Below are positions 41,738 through 50,373 of a DNA stretch of 64,000 bases, piece by piece. Each line of letters starts with the position of its first letter. Positions within the stretch are counted from its first letter, which is position 1. Source of the DNA: Opitutia bacterium UBA4506 (GTDB lineage: Bacteria; Verrucomicrobiota; Verrucomicrobiia; Opitutales; Puniceicoccaceae); the NCBI GenBank assembly GCA_002388665.1, contig DGMY01000077.1:42220-106219 (forward strand), read 5' to 3'. The position numbers were made by a program, and so were the translations under genes. Below the pieces are notes generated by a model. It had not been told where the DNA came from and did no database searches. It saw nothing but the letters and a program-made list of their open reading frames with translations.

Positions 41738-42226
41738 TTACTCGTCGGAAGGCTCACCGTCCTTGCCGGCCATTTGCACGACACCAAACCCAGCGGACCG
41801 CGCGCTGTCATATATTCGCGAGATGGATTCGAACGGAGTCGAACGGTTTGTCAGCAACAGGAGGGTTCCGTTTGATCGTCCGGAGTGATTGAAGAGATCG
41901 CGAAATGCGGAGTCCATTCGCTCCATAGGATAGGATCCCAGGACGGTTACGATCTTGCCCTGCCAGACGGTGGCAACAGCGTCGGCCTGAACTCCGATCA
42001 CACTGTCGGAGTCTTCGAAGGTGGGCAGATCGATTGGGACACCGGGACTGAATAGGAAGGATCGGGAAAGGAAGAGAGTCAGCAGGCAGATAAAGGCAAG
42101 GTCTGCGAACGCAATGGTGTCGACTCGGAACCGCGGTGAAGTCAATCGTTCCGCCAGTCCAAAGGGACTGGTCAACAGGTCGCCGGGCGGCGGGACACGG
42201 GGGGGGTTGGACTCTGTTGATCTCAT
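41738..42226 (-). CDS. exbD: ExbD/TolR-family biopolymer transport protein
   Basis: About 162 residues with one membrane helix (about 36-58) in IAFADLAFICLLTLFLSRSF, whose Asp is the proton-carrying residue of ExbD/TolR. The periplasmic domain (62-160) keeps the ExbD pattern VPIDLP ... GVVQMAG. The ATG at 42226 overlaps the ExbB stop codon (ATGA); an upstream start at 42295 would lie inside exbB. Confidence 0.8.
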   Translation of the reverse strand: MRSTESNPPRVPPPGDLLTSPFGLAERLTSPRFRVDTIAFADLAFICLLTLFLSRSFLFSPGVPIDLPTFEDSDSVIGVQADAVATVWQGKIVTVLGSYPMERMDSAFRDLFNHSGRSNGTLLLLTNRSTPFESISRIYDSARSAGFGVVQMAGKDGEPSDE

Positions 42227-42894
42227 ACTACGTCCTCCGTTGAGGTTCCCTTGGGCGGGGTCTCGACTGTACTTGATTTGACCGCGTCGATCCATTCGAG
42301 CAAGTCGTGCCCCACGGATTCCATGTCGTGCACAACTGCACGCAGCCGGCCGTGAAGGAAGTGGTGGGCGAGGTGCGCCATCGCGGCAATGGAGAGTCCG
42401 GCGATCGAAGTGAGGAGGGCTTGCGAGATCGTTCCGGCAAAGTCGGCAGGGTTGGCGTAGACCCCCTCGTTCTGAAAAATGAAGAAGGCATCGTATCCGG
42501 CCAGGAGGGTGCCCAGTAGTCCCAGAATGGGGGCGATTCTTGCGATTGCGGCGATGGTGCCGATTCGGCGCTCGAGAATGGGGATCTCGATCAAGGCTGC
42601 CGATTGAATCGCTCCGCGGATACGACTGATCGGCTGATCATAGTGAAGTAGAGCAGCCTTGACCACGTTGGGAATGGGGCCTGGAGTCTCTTCGCAGACG
42701 GCGAGGGCCTCGGCCAAACGTCCCTTGCGGAGAAGATTTTGAATCCCGTCGACAAAGTTTCGAACCTGGATCTGCCCCTGGTGCAGAAAGAGGGTGCGTT
42801 CGATAAAGAAGACGAATCCAAATACGCTGATGATGAGCAGGGGCCACATGATGGGGCCGCCTTGCCGGAATAGAGTGAAGTTGAAGAAGTCCAT
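42223..42894 (-). CDS. exbB: MotA/TolQ/ExbB proton-channel protein
   Basis: 223-residue inner-membrane subunit that with ExbD uses the proton gradient to drive an envelope transducer. Three helices: about 13-32, 100-128 (APILGLLGTLLAGYDAF) and 143-165 (ISQALLTSIAGLSIAAMAHL), the last two being the family signature. It lies 15 bp after a large TPR gene. Confidence 0.9.
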   Translation of the reverse strand: MDFFNFTLFRQGGPIMWPLLIISVFGFVFFIERTLFLHQGQIQVRNFVDGIQNLLRKGRLAEALAVCEETPGPIPNVVKAALLHYDQPISRIRGAIQSAALIEIPILERRIGTIAAIARIAPILGLLGTLLAGYDAFFIFQNEGVYANPADFAGTISQALLTSIAGLSIAAMAHLAHHFLHGRLRAVVHDMESVGHDLLEWIDAVKSSTVETPPKGTSTEDVV

Positions 42895-42909
42895 GGTCGG
42901 TAAAGAGGC

Positions 42910-45513
42910 TCAGATTTCGGTTGGACGGAGCTCGCGAGCGCGAAGTTTGGCTAGAGCCACATTGCGCCCAGGCAGGTTTTGTTGGTCAATGATTTCAAGA
43001 AAAGTAGTCGCTTCCTCTGCCTCCCCGTCGGAGTCGCTCCATGTGGACAGGGTGAGGAGGGATTTGGAGAGCCAGAATGCAAGTGCGGCGTCGTCGGGAT
43101 CACGACTTTCCAACTGTGGCTCGACGTACTGCCAAAGTATCTTGCGTGATTGTGTGAGGTCGCCGCTACGGCGGAGGGCTTGGGCGCGTTTGAGTTGGCT
43201 TTCGAGGAGAACTGCCGTGGGGACGTCGGGAATGGTATTGATCTTTGCCAAAATGACAGCGGCCCCCAGGAGGTCCTCGGGGGAGGCATCGGGATTCGCG
43301 AGGATTGTCTCCGCACTTCCAATCTCGGCCAAGTACCGCAGTGGATGATTCGAATAGAGATTGGCGGTATTCTCAAACAGGAGCCTGGCGCTGCTAAAAT
43401 CGCCGTGAGACCGCAGGATCTCTCCCTCTTTCAGACGGGCGTGGATCGACAAATAATGCTGGGGGAATCGGTTGACGATGCTCTCCAGGAATCGAATCGC
43501 CTCACTCACCGACTCCGGAGTTCCCCGGGATTCTGCAATGATCGCGGCCTCGTAAAGGGCGAGGGGAGCGTAGTCACTTTCAGGGAAACGGTCGGCTAGG
43601 TTCACGAGACGTTGTTGGGCCTGCCCGCTGAGGTCTCGTCCAGCGAAATAGCGGGCCTCAAAGAGGTAGCTGAGAACTGATGCCCGCCGGTTGGGAAAAC
43701 GGGAGCGAAGGTCGTTCATTACCTGAACCCCTTGATCGGTCTCTCCATTCTTCAAGAGGATATCTCCTTTGAGTAGAAGGGTCTGGGCGAGAATAGAATC
43801 ATTGGCCTTTTCATCGACGGGCGCTGACCCCGAGGCCGGTGTTTCGGAGAGCGTGGCGAGGAGTTTTTCCAGTTCTCCCAGGGCCTCCTCATCCTTCCCG
43901 AGCAGGGAGAGGGTGTACGCTTTGAGCCATACAAAGTTGTGACGCGTGATCGTGGGAAGATTGTCGGAGGAGAGAATTGTTTCGACCTCTTCCAGTGCCT
44001 CGGGTGTTCGACCCTCGAGGATCAGGGTGCGGGCGAGGTTCCAATCAATTCTCCAGCGGACCTCATCGCTGATTTTCATGTTGCTCTTGAGATTGGCATT
44101 CCTCCATTCCATTGCTTGGAGCGTTTGGCCCGCCGTGAGCATGGCCAAGGTGAGTTGGAAGGCGATCTCTTCCGTGGGTTCGAGATTCCACGCTTGGCGG
44201 TAGGCCAGGGCTGCGGAGTTGAAGTCACCATTGCGGAAATACAAATCTCCGACCAATTGCAGGTAGAACGGTTTTTCCTCTTCGGAGAGGTCGGGAATGA
44301 TCTCGAGAAGACGAGTAGCCGCTGTTCTGTATTGAGGTGGGCTCTGCTTCCACGCGAGAAAAGCGGCCGAGAGTTGGGCGGCCTGTCTGATCTGGGAGCC
44401 GGGGTATTCGGTGAGAAGCAAATCGACGAGAGCTGCCGCTTCCTCTTGCTCATCGAGTTCGGAAAGCATCTCGGCGCGGGCGAACAAAAGACGATCACGG
44501 ATCGGATGGTCGGGCCGGGAATCGATGATGGCTGCGAGATTGTCAGCTTGGCTAAGTTTTACCTCGCCGATGTCCCTCATCAAGAGGTTGAGCGCGATGC
44601 GCAAGTTATCCCGATCGTTTCCGGTGCGCAAAATCTCCCAAAGCGTGGCTTGGCCTTCCGGAGTGCTCAGACCGCGGAAGACTGCAAGCGGGAGGAGGAT
44701 CTCGTCCGCGATGGTCGAATCGTCAGCATCCGAGGTTTCGGAAAACTCCTCGAGGAACTGAATGGCCTCGCCAGTTCGCCCGAGACCGAGGAGGACCAGT
44801 GCGTATTCGCGGGCGAGTTGAAGTCGCAATGGTAGGGCGACCGCGAGCTCGTATTGATTTTTGAGGGAGATGACGGTCGCCTCGTCGACTCGTCCGCGGA
44901 GGATATCCAAGCGGGCGCGGATCGCGTCGAAGGTATCGAGGAGAAAGGGGGAATTGGTGGATTCGATGGCGAGCCCGAAATACTCAGCGGAGGTCTCGGG
45001 TGAGTCCCTTCGATCTGCGAGTAGGCTCTGGATGAGGTAGAACCACGGGAGGTCGGCGGCGGAAAGAGATTCCGGGGTCATTCCGCGCAGACGGTTCTGC
45101 GCTTGGGTGGTGTTCCCCAATAGAAATTCTGCCATGGCCCAACGAAGCCGGATCGAGGGTGTGCGAGGGGGGCCTCTCTCGCGAAGGAGCTGGATGACAA
45201 CCGCGGGCCGATCCAATTGGATCAGGGCGGTAAGGAGACTCAAGAAGGCGCGGTTCTGCTCCTCCTCGGTTAGGAATTCATTTTGGGTGAGAGGGAGGAG
45301 GATCTCAATGCCGAGGGCGGGCAGTCCGGTTTGCACCGCGCGGACCCCGCTTTGAAGGTCGCGAAGGGTCTGCGTGCGGTCGGCTACCGGGTTCTCGTCG
45401 AGCGGGAATTCAAGATGAGTGTCGATCTGTGCCGAGACAAATTGGGTGGCGAGTGTGAGTAGTAAAACAAGTAGTGGTCTCATGGCTCTGCAGTTGAATC
45501 GATGGGTGTGCAT
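42910..45513 (-). CDS. Large exported tetratricopeptide-repeat protein
   Basis: About 867 residues. A signal peptide (RPLLVLLLTLATQFVSAQ) is followed by helical repeats throughout; many segments fit the TPR pattern of paired helices, for example DFNSAALAYRQAWNLEPTEE, KDEEALGELEKLLATLSE and SDYAPLALYEAAIIAES. Such proteins scaffold envelope complexes, and the place before exbB/exbD suggests a partner of that motor. Starts at 45522 (TTG), 45513 (ATG) or 45483 (ATG) are possible; GGGAGG upstream of 45513 lies within the end of the kinase gene and couples the two. Confidence 0.78.
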   Translation of the reverse strand: MHTHRFNCRAMRPLLVLLLTLATQFVSAQIDTHLEFPLDENPVADRTQTLRDLQSGVRAVQTGLPALGIEILLPLTQNEFLTEEEQNRAFLSLLTALIQLDRPAVVIQLLRERGPPRTPSIRLRWAMAEFLLGNTTQAQNRLRGMTPESLSAADLPWFYLIQSLLADRRDSPETSAEYFGLAIESTNSPFLLDTFDAIRARLDILRGRVDEATVISLKNQYELAVALPLRLQLAREYALVLLGLGRTGEAIQFLEEFSETSDADDSTIADEILLPLAVFRGLSTPEGQATLWEILRTGNDRDNLRIALNLLMRDIGEVKLSQADNLAAIIDSRPDHPIRDRLLFARAEMLSELDEQEEAAALVDLLLTEYPGSQIRQAAQLSAAFLAWKQSPPQYRTAATRLLEIIPDLSEEEKPFYLQLVGDLYFRNGDFNSAALAYRQAWNLEPTEEIAFQLTLAMLTAGQTLQAMEWRNANLKSNMKISDEVRWRIDWNLARTLILEGRTPEALEEVETILSSDNLPTITRHNFVWLKAYTLSLLGKDEEALGELEKLLATLSETPASGSAPVDEKANDSILAQTLLLKGDILLKNGETDQGVQVMNDLRSRFPNRRASVLSYLFEARYFAGRDLSGQAQQRLVNLADRFPESDYAPLALYEAAIIAESRGTPESVSEAIRFLESIVNRFPQHYLSIHARLKEGEILRSHGDFSSARLLFENTANLYSNHPLRYLAEIGSAETILANPDASPEDLLGAAVILAKINTIPDVPTAVLLESQLKRAQALRRSGDLTQSRKILWQYVEPQLESRDPDDAALAFWLSKSLLTLSTWSDSDGEAEEATTFLEIIDQQNLPGRNVALAKLRARELRPTEI

Positions 45514-45518
45514 ACGAA

Positions 45519-46397
45519 TCAAGATCCTCCCTTGGACGCAGAGTTTAGTTCCCCGATCATTCTCGCGGCTTCTGCGAGGTATTGGATTCCGAATAGATTC
45601 AAGTGGTTGAGCACGTGATAGAGGTTGTAGAGGGTTGCACGGATTTTCCAGCCCTGACGCGTCGGAATTTTTTGATGATATCGTTGGTAGAAGGACGGTG
45701 GAAATCCTCCAAAGTAGCGGGAAAAGGCTAGATCGGTCTCAGGATCCCCGAAATAGAAGGCGGGGTCGAACACTACCGGGCGTCCCGAGCTGTCTTCTGC
45801 GGCATTGCCCGACCACAGATCCCCGTGGAGCGGTGCGGGGCGAAAGGGTTCTCCGGCAAAGAAGGTCTCGAGATTTTCTAGAAACGGTTCGGGCGAAGGA
45901 AGGGTCCTGTGGCTGCGCTTTGCGACTTCGAGTTGAGGGAGCAGGCGCCGGTCCCGAAAAAAGTCTGACCAGTCTTCCGACGGGGAGTTGTTCTGCGGGG
46001 TCGACCCGATGAAGTTGTCGTGGTCCCACCCGAATTGTTGAGAGGCGGGGGACAGGTGAAGGTCGGCCAACTGCTCACCGAGTAGAGCGCCTGATTTCTC
46101 GGTCAGCGGCGACAGGTCGAGCCACTCCAGCACGAGAAGGGTGTGTGAGGCGTTCGTTCCGCAGCCGATGACGGTTGGGGTGCGAATGGTCTGCGTCCCC
46201 TGCAGGGCATGGAGACCCCTGGCTTCGGCCTCCAATAGGCCGCGATCCCGCAGGGAGGAGCGTTTCGCAAAAAAATTGCCGCGCCCGGTTGTCAGTTTGA
46301 GAGCTTCGTGAATGCAGCCTCCGTGAACGGATTCTACGGAGAGAATATCGGTGGGTTGACCGAGTGCGTCTTCGAGCAGTTCAGCGAGAGCTTCCAT
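45519..46397 (-). CDS. Fructosamine kinase family protein
   Basis: 292-residue kinase of the fructosamine-3-kinase/aminoglycoside phosphotransferase fold, thought to repair glycated proteins or metabolise glycated amines. NFFAKRS holds the ATP lysine; HGDLWSGNA is the catalytic loop and VFDPAFYFGDPETDLAFSRYFGGF the metal-binding DPA region of the bacterial FN3K group. An alternative GTG start is 2 codons upstream. It overlaps the phosphatase gene upstream by about 17 bp. Confidence 0.9.
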   Translation of the reverse strand: MEALAELLEDALGQPTDILSVESVHGGCIHEALKLTTGRGNFFAKRSSLRDRGLLEAEARGLHALQGTQTIRTPTVIGCGTNASHTLLVLEWLDLSPLTEKSGALLGEQLADLHLSPASQQFGWDHDNFIGSTPQNNSPSEDWSDFFRDRRLLPQLEVAKRSHRTLPSPEPFLENLETFFAGEPFRPAPLHGDLWSGNAAEDSSGRPVVFDPAFYFGDPETDLAFSRYFGGFPPSFYQRYHQKIPTRQGWKIRATLYNLYHVLNHLNLFGIQYLAEAARMIGELNSASKGGS

Positions 46398-46863
46398 CGC
46401 CACGAAGGACCCAGTTCAGGAGAGAGTGGGAGCCATTTTCGAGAATATCGAGGACCTGCTCAAATCCTTTGCCACCGCCGTAGTAGGGGTCGGGGACTTC
46501 ACTGACTCCCGGGAGATCGACCCAATCGCAAAACGGCCGAACCTTCTCACGCGCAGAGGAGTCGGGTGCCAGCCGGACGATATTCTGGAAGTTCTCATTA
46601 TCCATCGTCACAATCCAGTCGAAGCGATCAAAATCGCTTACCTGAAATCCACGGGCGATACTGGTGAGCTCATATCCACGGCTCTGGGCAGAGCGTCTCA
46701 TCCGGGGATCAGCTGGTTCGCCAGCGTGGTAGTCCAGTGTTCCCGCTGAATCGCAGGAGACCTGCTCCCCCGCGTCGGATTCCGCTATTTTGTGCTGGAA
46801 TACACCTTCGGCGGCGGGGGATCGGCAAATGTTTCCCATGCAAACGAATAGTACGCGGATCAT
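46381..46863 (-). CDS. Low-molecular-weight protein tyrosine phosphatase
   Basis: 160-residue cytoplasmic phosphatase. The P-loop VCMGNICRSP has the catalytic Cys8 and Arg14 in C-X5-R, and VPDPYYGGGKGFEQVLDIL holds the general-acid Asp near the C-terminus. In operons with FN3K such enzymes may act on phosphorylated glycation products (as in protein-fructosamine repair) or on tyrosine kinases of exopolysaccharide systems. Confidence 0.94.
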   Translation of the reverse strand: MIRVLFVCMGNICRSPAAEGVFQHKIAESDAGEQVSCDSAGTLDYHAGEPADPRMRRSAQSRGYELTSIARGFQVSDFDRFDWIVTMDNENFQNIVRLAPDSSAREKVRPFCDWVDLPGVSEVPDPYYGGGKGFEQVLDILENGSHSLLNWVLRGDGSSR

Positions 46864-46931
46864 GGGTTTCTTCTACTCTTGGGTGGAACAGGAGGCGACG
46901 GCATTTTCAAGGAACTCGGCCGGGATGAAGT

Positions 46932-47678
46932 TCAATCTTCTGATGGATCGGGTAGGCCGAGAACTTCTCCCATTCGATAGATACCGGGCTCTTTCCCGTG
47001 CACCCACTTGGCGGCGGTCAAGGCGCCGCGGGCAAAAATGGACCGATCACCCGCACTGTGCGAAAGCTCAATTCTCTCGGAGGGGCCGGCAAAAACTACC
47101 GTGTGTTCTCCCACGACACTACCGCCGCGCAAAGCGTGAACCCCGACCTGCTGATCAGGACGCTCGCCCGTGAGTCCGGCCCGGCTGCGAAGAGCGGTGT
47201 CTGGACCCCATTTTCTCCCCTCGAGGACCGATTCCAGGAGGTTCTCTGCAGTGCCGCTCGGGGCGTCAATCTTATGGCGGTGGTGCATCTCGACGATCTC
47301 AGGATGGTAGCTCTCGGGGAGTAGCTTGGCTGCTTGTCGAGTGAGATGGATGAGGAGGTTGACTCCGATGGAGTAGTTTCCGGCCCAAACCATTGGGATT
47401 TTTGAAGCGCAAGCCCGGATGCGCATTGCCTCTTCTTCCGTATGTCCCGTCGTCCCGATGACCAGCGCTTTCCCGTGGGCGGCGCAATTCTCAGCCAAGC
47501 TCGCGGTGGATTCATGAGAACTGAAATCGACGACGACGCCGCAATCGGGGAGGTCTTTTACTGGGTCTGACCCGATATCGCACTGGGAGACGATCCGGCA
47601 ACCTTCGTCTTCGGCTACTGCGATGATGGCTTGACCCATGCGTCCGCGGGCACCGTTTAGGAGAATAGGCATACTCAT
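46932..47678 (-). CDS. dapB: 4-hydroxy-tetrahydrodipicolinate reductase (DapB)
   Basis: Lysine and diaminopimelate pathway enzyme that reduces 4-hydroxy-tetrahydrodipicolinate with NAD(P)H. The Rossmann fold begins NGARGRMGQAI; the active-site block is EMHHRHKIDAPSGTA with the catalytic His and Lys, and FSSHESTA and GTTGH are nucleotide-binding. 248 residues, normal length. First gene of a long minus-strand run, with a 68-bp gap to the phosphatase gene. Confidence 0.95.
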   Translation of the reverse strand: MSMPILLNGARGRMGQAIIAVAEDEGCRIVSQCDIGSDPVKDLPDCGVVVDFSSHESTASLAENCAAHGKALVIGTTGHTEEEAMRIRACASKIPMVWAGNYSIGVNLLIHLTRQAAKLLPESYHPEIVEMHHRHKIDAPSGTAENLLESVLEGRKWGPDTALRSRAGLTGERPDQQVGVHALRGGSVVGEHTVVFAGPSERIELSHSAGDRSIFARGALTAAKWVHGKEPGIYRMGEVLGLPDPSED

Positions 47679-47812
47679 GGGAAAAACCCTACGGGAGGAG
47701 ATTGTGCATTCAACCTAAATTGTGGCGGCCGGCGGAGTGGCCATGAAGGGGTGCGGGCCTCTTTTTGAATCGGCCGGTGAAGAACGTACCGATCCCTTGG
47801 CTGGGGTCCTCC

Positions 47813-48634
47813 TCAAAGGTATTTATTGAGAAACTCGAGTACGATTGCTTTGAGATCCATTTGCTGGGGGTGGAGGTCGTACGAGTGGGGTGCCTTGGAA
47901 ATCTCGACGTAGGTGTAGTCGAGACCGAGGTTCTCGAGATGGACCGCCAGCTTGCGCGATCGCTCCACGGAGATGATTCCGTCGGCCGTTCCGTGGGTGA
48001 TAAACATCGGTGGTGTATTTGAGTCGATCCAAGTAATCGGAGAAGCCAATTTCTCAACTTCCAACGTTTTCTCCGGAGTCTCTTGAGGGAACGGCTTGCT
48101 CTTGCGATTGATGAGGTCGTAATCGCCGTAGAAGTTCAGAATGCACGACACCTCGTTCGATTCGTCGGTGTATAACCCTTCGCGATTGAATTCCTCGTTG
48201 TGGATTGTGCTCCCGACCAGCATGGAAAAATGACCGCCAGCGGAACCGCCCATGACACCGATGCGTTGTGGATCGACGCGGTAGGTGGTCGATTCCTTGC
48301 GGATGAAGCGAACCGCGCTCTTGCAATCATAGAAGTTCTGCGGCCAAGCGACTCTGCTCAATCGCATGACTCCCGATTCATCTTTCTCTCCCACATTGAG
48401 GAGGTAGTTGATCGAGAAAACGGCATAGCCCGCGTCGGCGAGATCATTGCCAATGCTGACCTCACGGGGCGAGCGTTTGTCGAGTATTCTCCATCCGCCA
48501 CCATGAATGAGGACGATCGCAGGTCGCGGGCCGGGGTAGCGCTCTTGATCGGGCAGGTAGGCATCCATCTTTTCTTCCCGGTCTGCGCCGAGGAAATCGA
48601 TGTCGTGGAGAATAGTAATCGAGGTAGTGCTCAT
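47813..48634 (-). CDS. Alpha/beta hydrolase (esterase, BD-FAE-like)
   Basis: 273-residue cytoplasmic esterase of the hormone-sensitive-lipase/feruloyl-esterase fold. HGGGW gives the oxyanion hole, GGSAGGHFS the nucleophile Ser in GxSxG, and THGTADGIISVERS plus SKAPHSYD near the C-terminus supply Asp and His. No signal peptide. Likely to remove acetyl or feruloyl esters from sugar substrates, though the substrate is a guess. Separate from dapB by about 130 bp. Confidence 0.85.
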   Translation of the reverse strand: MSTTSITILHDIDFLGADREEKMDAYLPDQERYPGPRPAIVLIHGGGWRILDKRSPREVSIGNDLADAGYAVFSINYLLNVGEKDESGVMRLSRVAWPQNFYDCKSAVRFIRKESTTYRVDPQRIGVMGGSAGGHFSMLVGSTIHNEEFNREGLYTDESNEVSCILNFYGDYDLINRKSKPFPQETPEKTLEVEKLASPITWIDSNTPPMFITHGTADGIISVERSRKLAVHLENLGLDYTYVEISKAPHSYDLHPQQMDLKAIVLEFLNKYL

Positions 48635-48753
48635 TGTTTGTATTGGTCCAAGTGAGCTTAGGAGTTCGATCGCCGGGGATGCCAGAGGAAATTCCCGTCT
48701 CGTTTACTCTCTCCACGGTTCCGGTTCTCCGTTCGATTGTCGGGCGCGCTCAA

Positions 48754-48789
48754 AAAGACCCATCTGCCGTGCTCGACAGATGGGTCTTT
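48754..48789 (-). terminator. Terminator of the OYE reductase gene
   Basis: A perfect 13-bp stem, AAAGACCCATCTG (48754-48766) with 48777-48789, has a 10-nt loop; on the minus strand it runs into TTTTTG, about 57 bp after the OYE stop codon. Confidence 0.88.
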
Positions 48790-48845
48790 GTAAATTTTGC
48801 TGCCGCCGAATGGGTTTAAACGCGGCGGCTGCTTGTGGCCTTCGC

Positions 48846-49919
48846 CTATTGAGCCGCCATTTCCATCGTCGGGTAATCGGTGTATCCCCCCGGTCCCGAT
48901 GCGTAGAAAGTATTGGCATCCGGTTCGTTGAGAGGAACTCCCGCGGCCAGTCGTTCGACGAGATCCGGGTTGGCGATGAAGAGTTTACCCCACGACACGG
49001 CATCGGCATCGCCGCGGCGAACGAGTTCTTCCGCCGTGGAGAGGTTGAGGTTCTCATTGGCCACCATAACTCCGCCAAACTCCTTTTTCATTTTCGGTGT
49101 CAGCCGGGGTTCGTCTTGGGACTCCCTTGTGAAGAGGAAGGCGAGCCCGCGCTTTCCGGCCTGACGGGCGACATAAGTGAACGTGCCCGGGAGATCCGAG
49201 TCGCCCATGCCGTGAGAGTCTGCTCTGGGAGCCAGATGGAGGCCAACCCGGTCCGCTCCCCATACTTCGACCGCCGCGTCGACAGCTTCGAACATGAGCC
49301 GGGCCCGATTCTCGATCGATCCGCCGTACTCATCGGTTCGGTGGTTCGTCGAGTCCTGCAAAAATTGGTCGAGGAGGTAGCCGTTTGCTCCGTGGAGTTC
49401 CACGCCGTCGAATCCGGCCCGCTTCGCGTTTTCGGCGCCGCGTCGATAGGCTTCGACGATCGCAGTAATCTCGTGAACCTTGAGGGCGCGGGGTGTTTCA
49501 AAATCCTTCATGGGTCGGATCAAACTCACATGTCCTGGCGGTTTGATCGCACTTGGGGCCACCGGTAGTTCACCATTCAGGTAGGTGGGATCCGAGACGC
49601 GGCCTACATGCCAGAGTTGGAGGACAATCTTGCCTCCTTCCTCGTGCACCGCATGAGTAACCTTCTTCCAGCCCTCGACCTGCGCATCCGACCAAATCCC
49701 CGGTGTATTCGGATAGCCCACGCCCATCGGATCGACCGATGTCGCCTCCGATATAATCAACCCCGCACTGGCTCGCTGGCGGTAGTACTCGACCATGAGA
49801 TCGTTGGGTACGCGATCTTCTCCGGTACGGCAGCGAGTCAGCGGAGCCATGACGATGCGATTTTGTAATGACCAAGCGCCGACTTGGACGGTTTCGAAAA
49901 GTGGTGAATTGTCTTTCAT
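48846..49919 (-). CDS. Old Yellow Enzyme family alkene reductase
   Basis: FMN-dependent NADPH reductase of activated C=C bonds (as in NemA/xenobiotic reductase), about 357 residues. NRIVMAPLTRCR opens the barrel, VELHGANGYLLDQFLQDSTN has the substrate-binding His and Asn, and DSTNHRTDEYGGSIENRAR the class signature. Two upstream ATG codons exist at 49946 and 49919; the second is preferred because an ArsR-type operator fills the space between them. Divergent from the ArsR gene. Confidence 0.93.
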   Translation of the reverse strand: MKDNSPLFETVQVGAWSLQNRIVMAPLTRCRTGEDRVPNDLMVEYYRQRASAGLIISEATSVDPMGVGYPNTPGIWSDAQVEGWKKVTHAVHEEGGKIVLQLWHVGRVSDPTYLNGELPVAPSAIKPPGHVSLIRPMKDFETPRALKVHEITAIVEAYRRGAENAKRAGFDGVELHGANGYLLDQFLQDSTNHRTDEYGGSIENRARLMFEAVDAAVEVWGADRVGLHLAPRADSHGMGDSDLPGTFTYVARQAGKRGLAFLFTRESQDEPRLTPKMKKEFGGVMVANENLNLSTAEELVRRGDADAVSWGKLFIANPDLVERLAAGVPLNEPDANTFYASGPGGYTDYPTMEMAAQ

Positions 49920-49926
49920 TGTGATT

Positions 49927-49945
49927 GTTTGATTGGAGTCGAACA
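49927..49945. promoter_or_regulatory. ArsR-type operator copy 1
   Basis: GTTTGATTGGAGTCGAACA, with half-sites TGTTTGA (49926-49932) and TCGAACA (49939-49945) 6 bp apart. It abuts the OYE start. A matching copy lies at 49977-49995. Confidence 0.65.
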
Positions 49946-49976
49946 TAGATGAAGGAGTGATCTCGTCAAATGATTA

Positions 49977-49995
49977 GTTTGATTATTATCGAACA
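49977..49995. promoter_or_regulatory. ArsR-type operator copy 2
   Basis: GTTTGATTATTATCGAACA, identical to copy 1 in fifteen outer positions, 50 bp away, ending directly at the ArsR start codon. This would allow repression of both divergent genes. Confidence 0.65.
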
Positions 49996-50334
49996 ATGAG
50001 TCACAGTGAAGCGATGGCAGTGAGAGAGTACATCCACCCGGACCTCGAAGGGGTTCCTTTGAATACGGCGTTACAGGCGCTTGCTGACCCGGCTCGGATC
50101 GCTATTTTGAGGGCAATTCTTGCCTCCGGTACGGGAGAGATTGCTTGCAACGAAATTTCTCTTCCGCTGAGCAAGGGCACGGTCTCTCATCACTTTGAAA
50201 CCCTGCGGGGCGCGGGATTGATCCGGACGCGTGTGGAGGGTACGAAATGTTTATCCTCCGTGCGCCGGCAGGAGTTTGATGAGCGGTTTCCGGGGTTGAT
50301 GCGACTTGTAGAGTCAGAAAATTCACAGGCCTAG
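49996..50334 (+). CDS. ArsR-family helix-turn-helix repressor
   Basis: 112-residue winged-helix repressor. ALQALADPARIAILRAIL is the ArsR opening, and EISLPLSKGTVSHHFETLRGAGLIR holds the recognition helix and start of the wing. Two Cys (IACNEI, TKCLSS) could form a thiol sensor for electrophiles, which would fit an enone reductase target, but the classical metal motif CxC is absent. Divergent from the reductase gene. Confidence 0.87.
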   Translation: MSHSEAMAVREYIHPDLEGVPLNTALQALADPARIAILRAILASGTGEIACNEISLPLSKGTVSHHFETLRGAGLIRTRVEGTKCLSSVRRQEFDERFPGLMRLVESENSQA

Positions 50335-50356
50335 GGTTGAACTCTGCGAAGGTGTC

Positions 50357-50370
50357 CCCACCTTGGTGGG
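50357..50370 (+). promoter_or_regulatory. Hairpin covering the ribosome site of the hydrolase gene
   Basis: CCCACC (50357-50362) pairs with GGTGGG (50365-50370) across TT; the ATG follows 3 bases later at 50374. The purine-rich arm is the only Shine-Dalgarno candidate and would be hidden when folded. It might also be part of the ArsR 3' end. Confidence 0.45.
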
Positions 50371-50373
50371 TCT

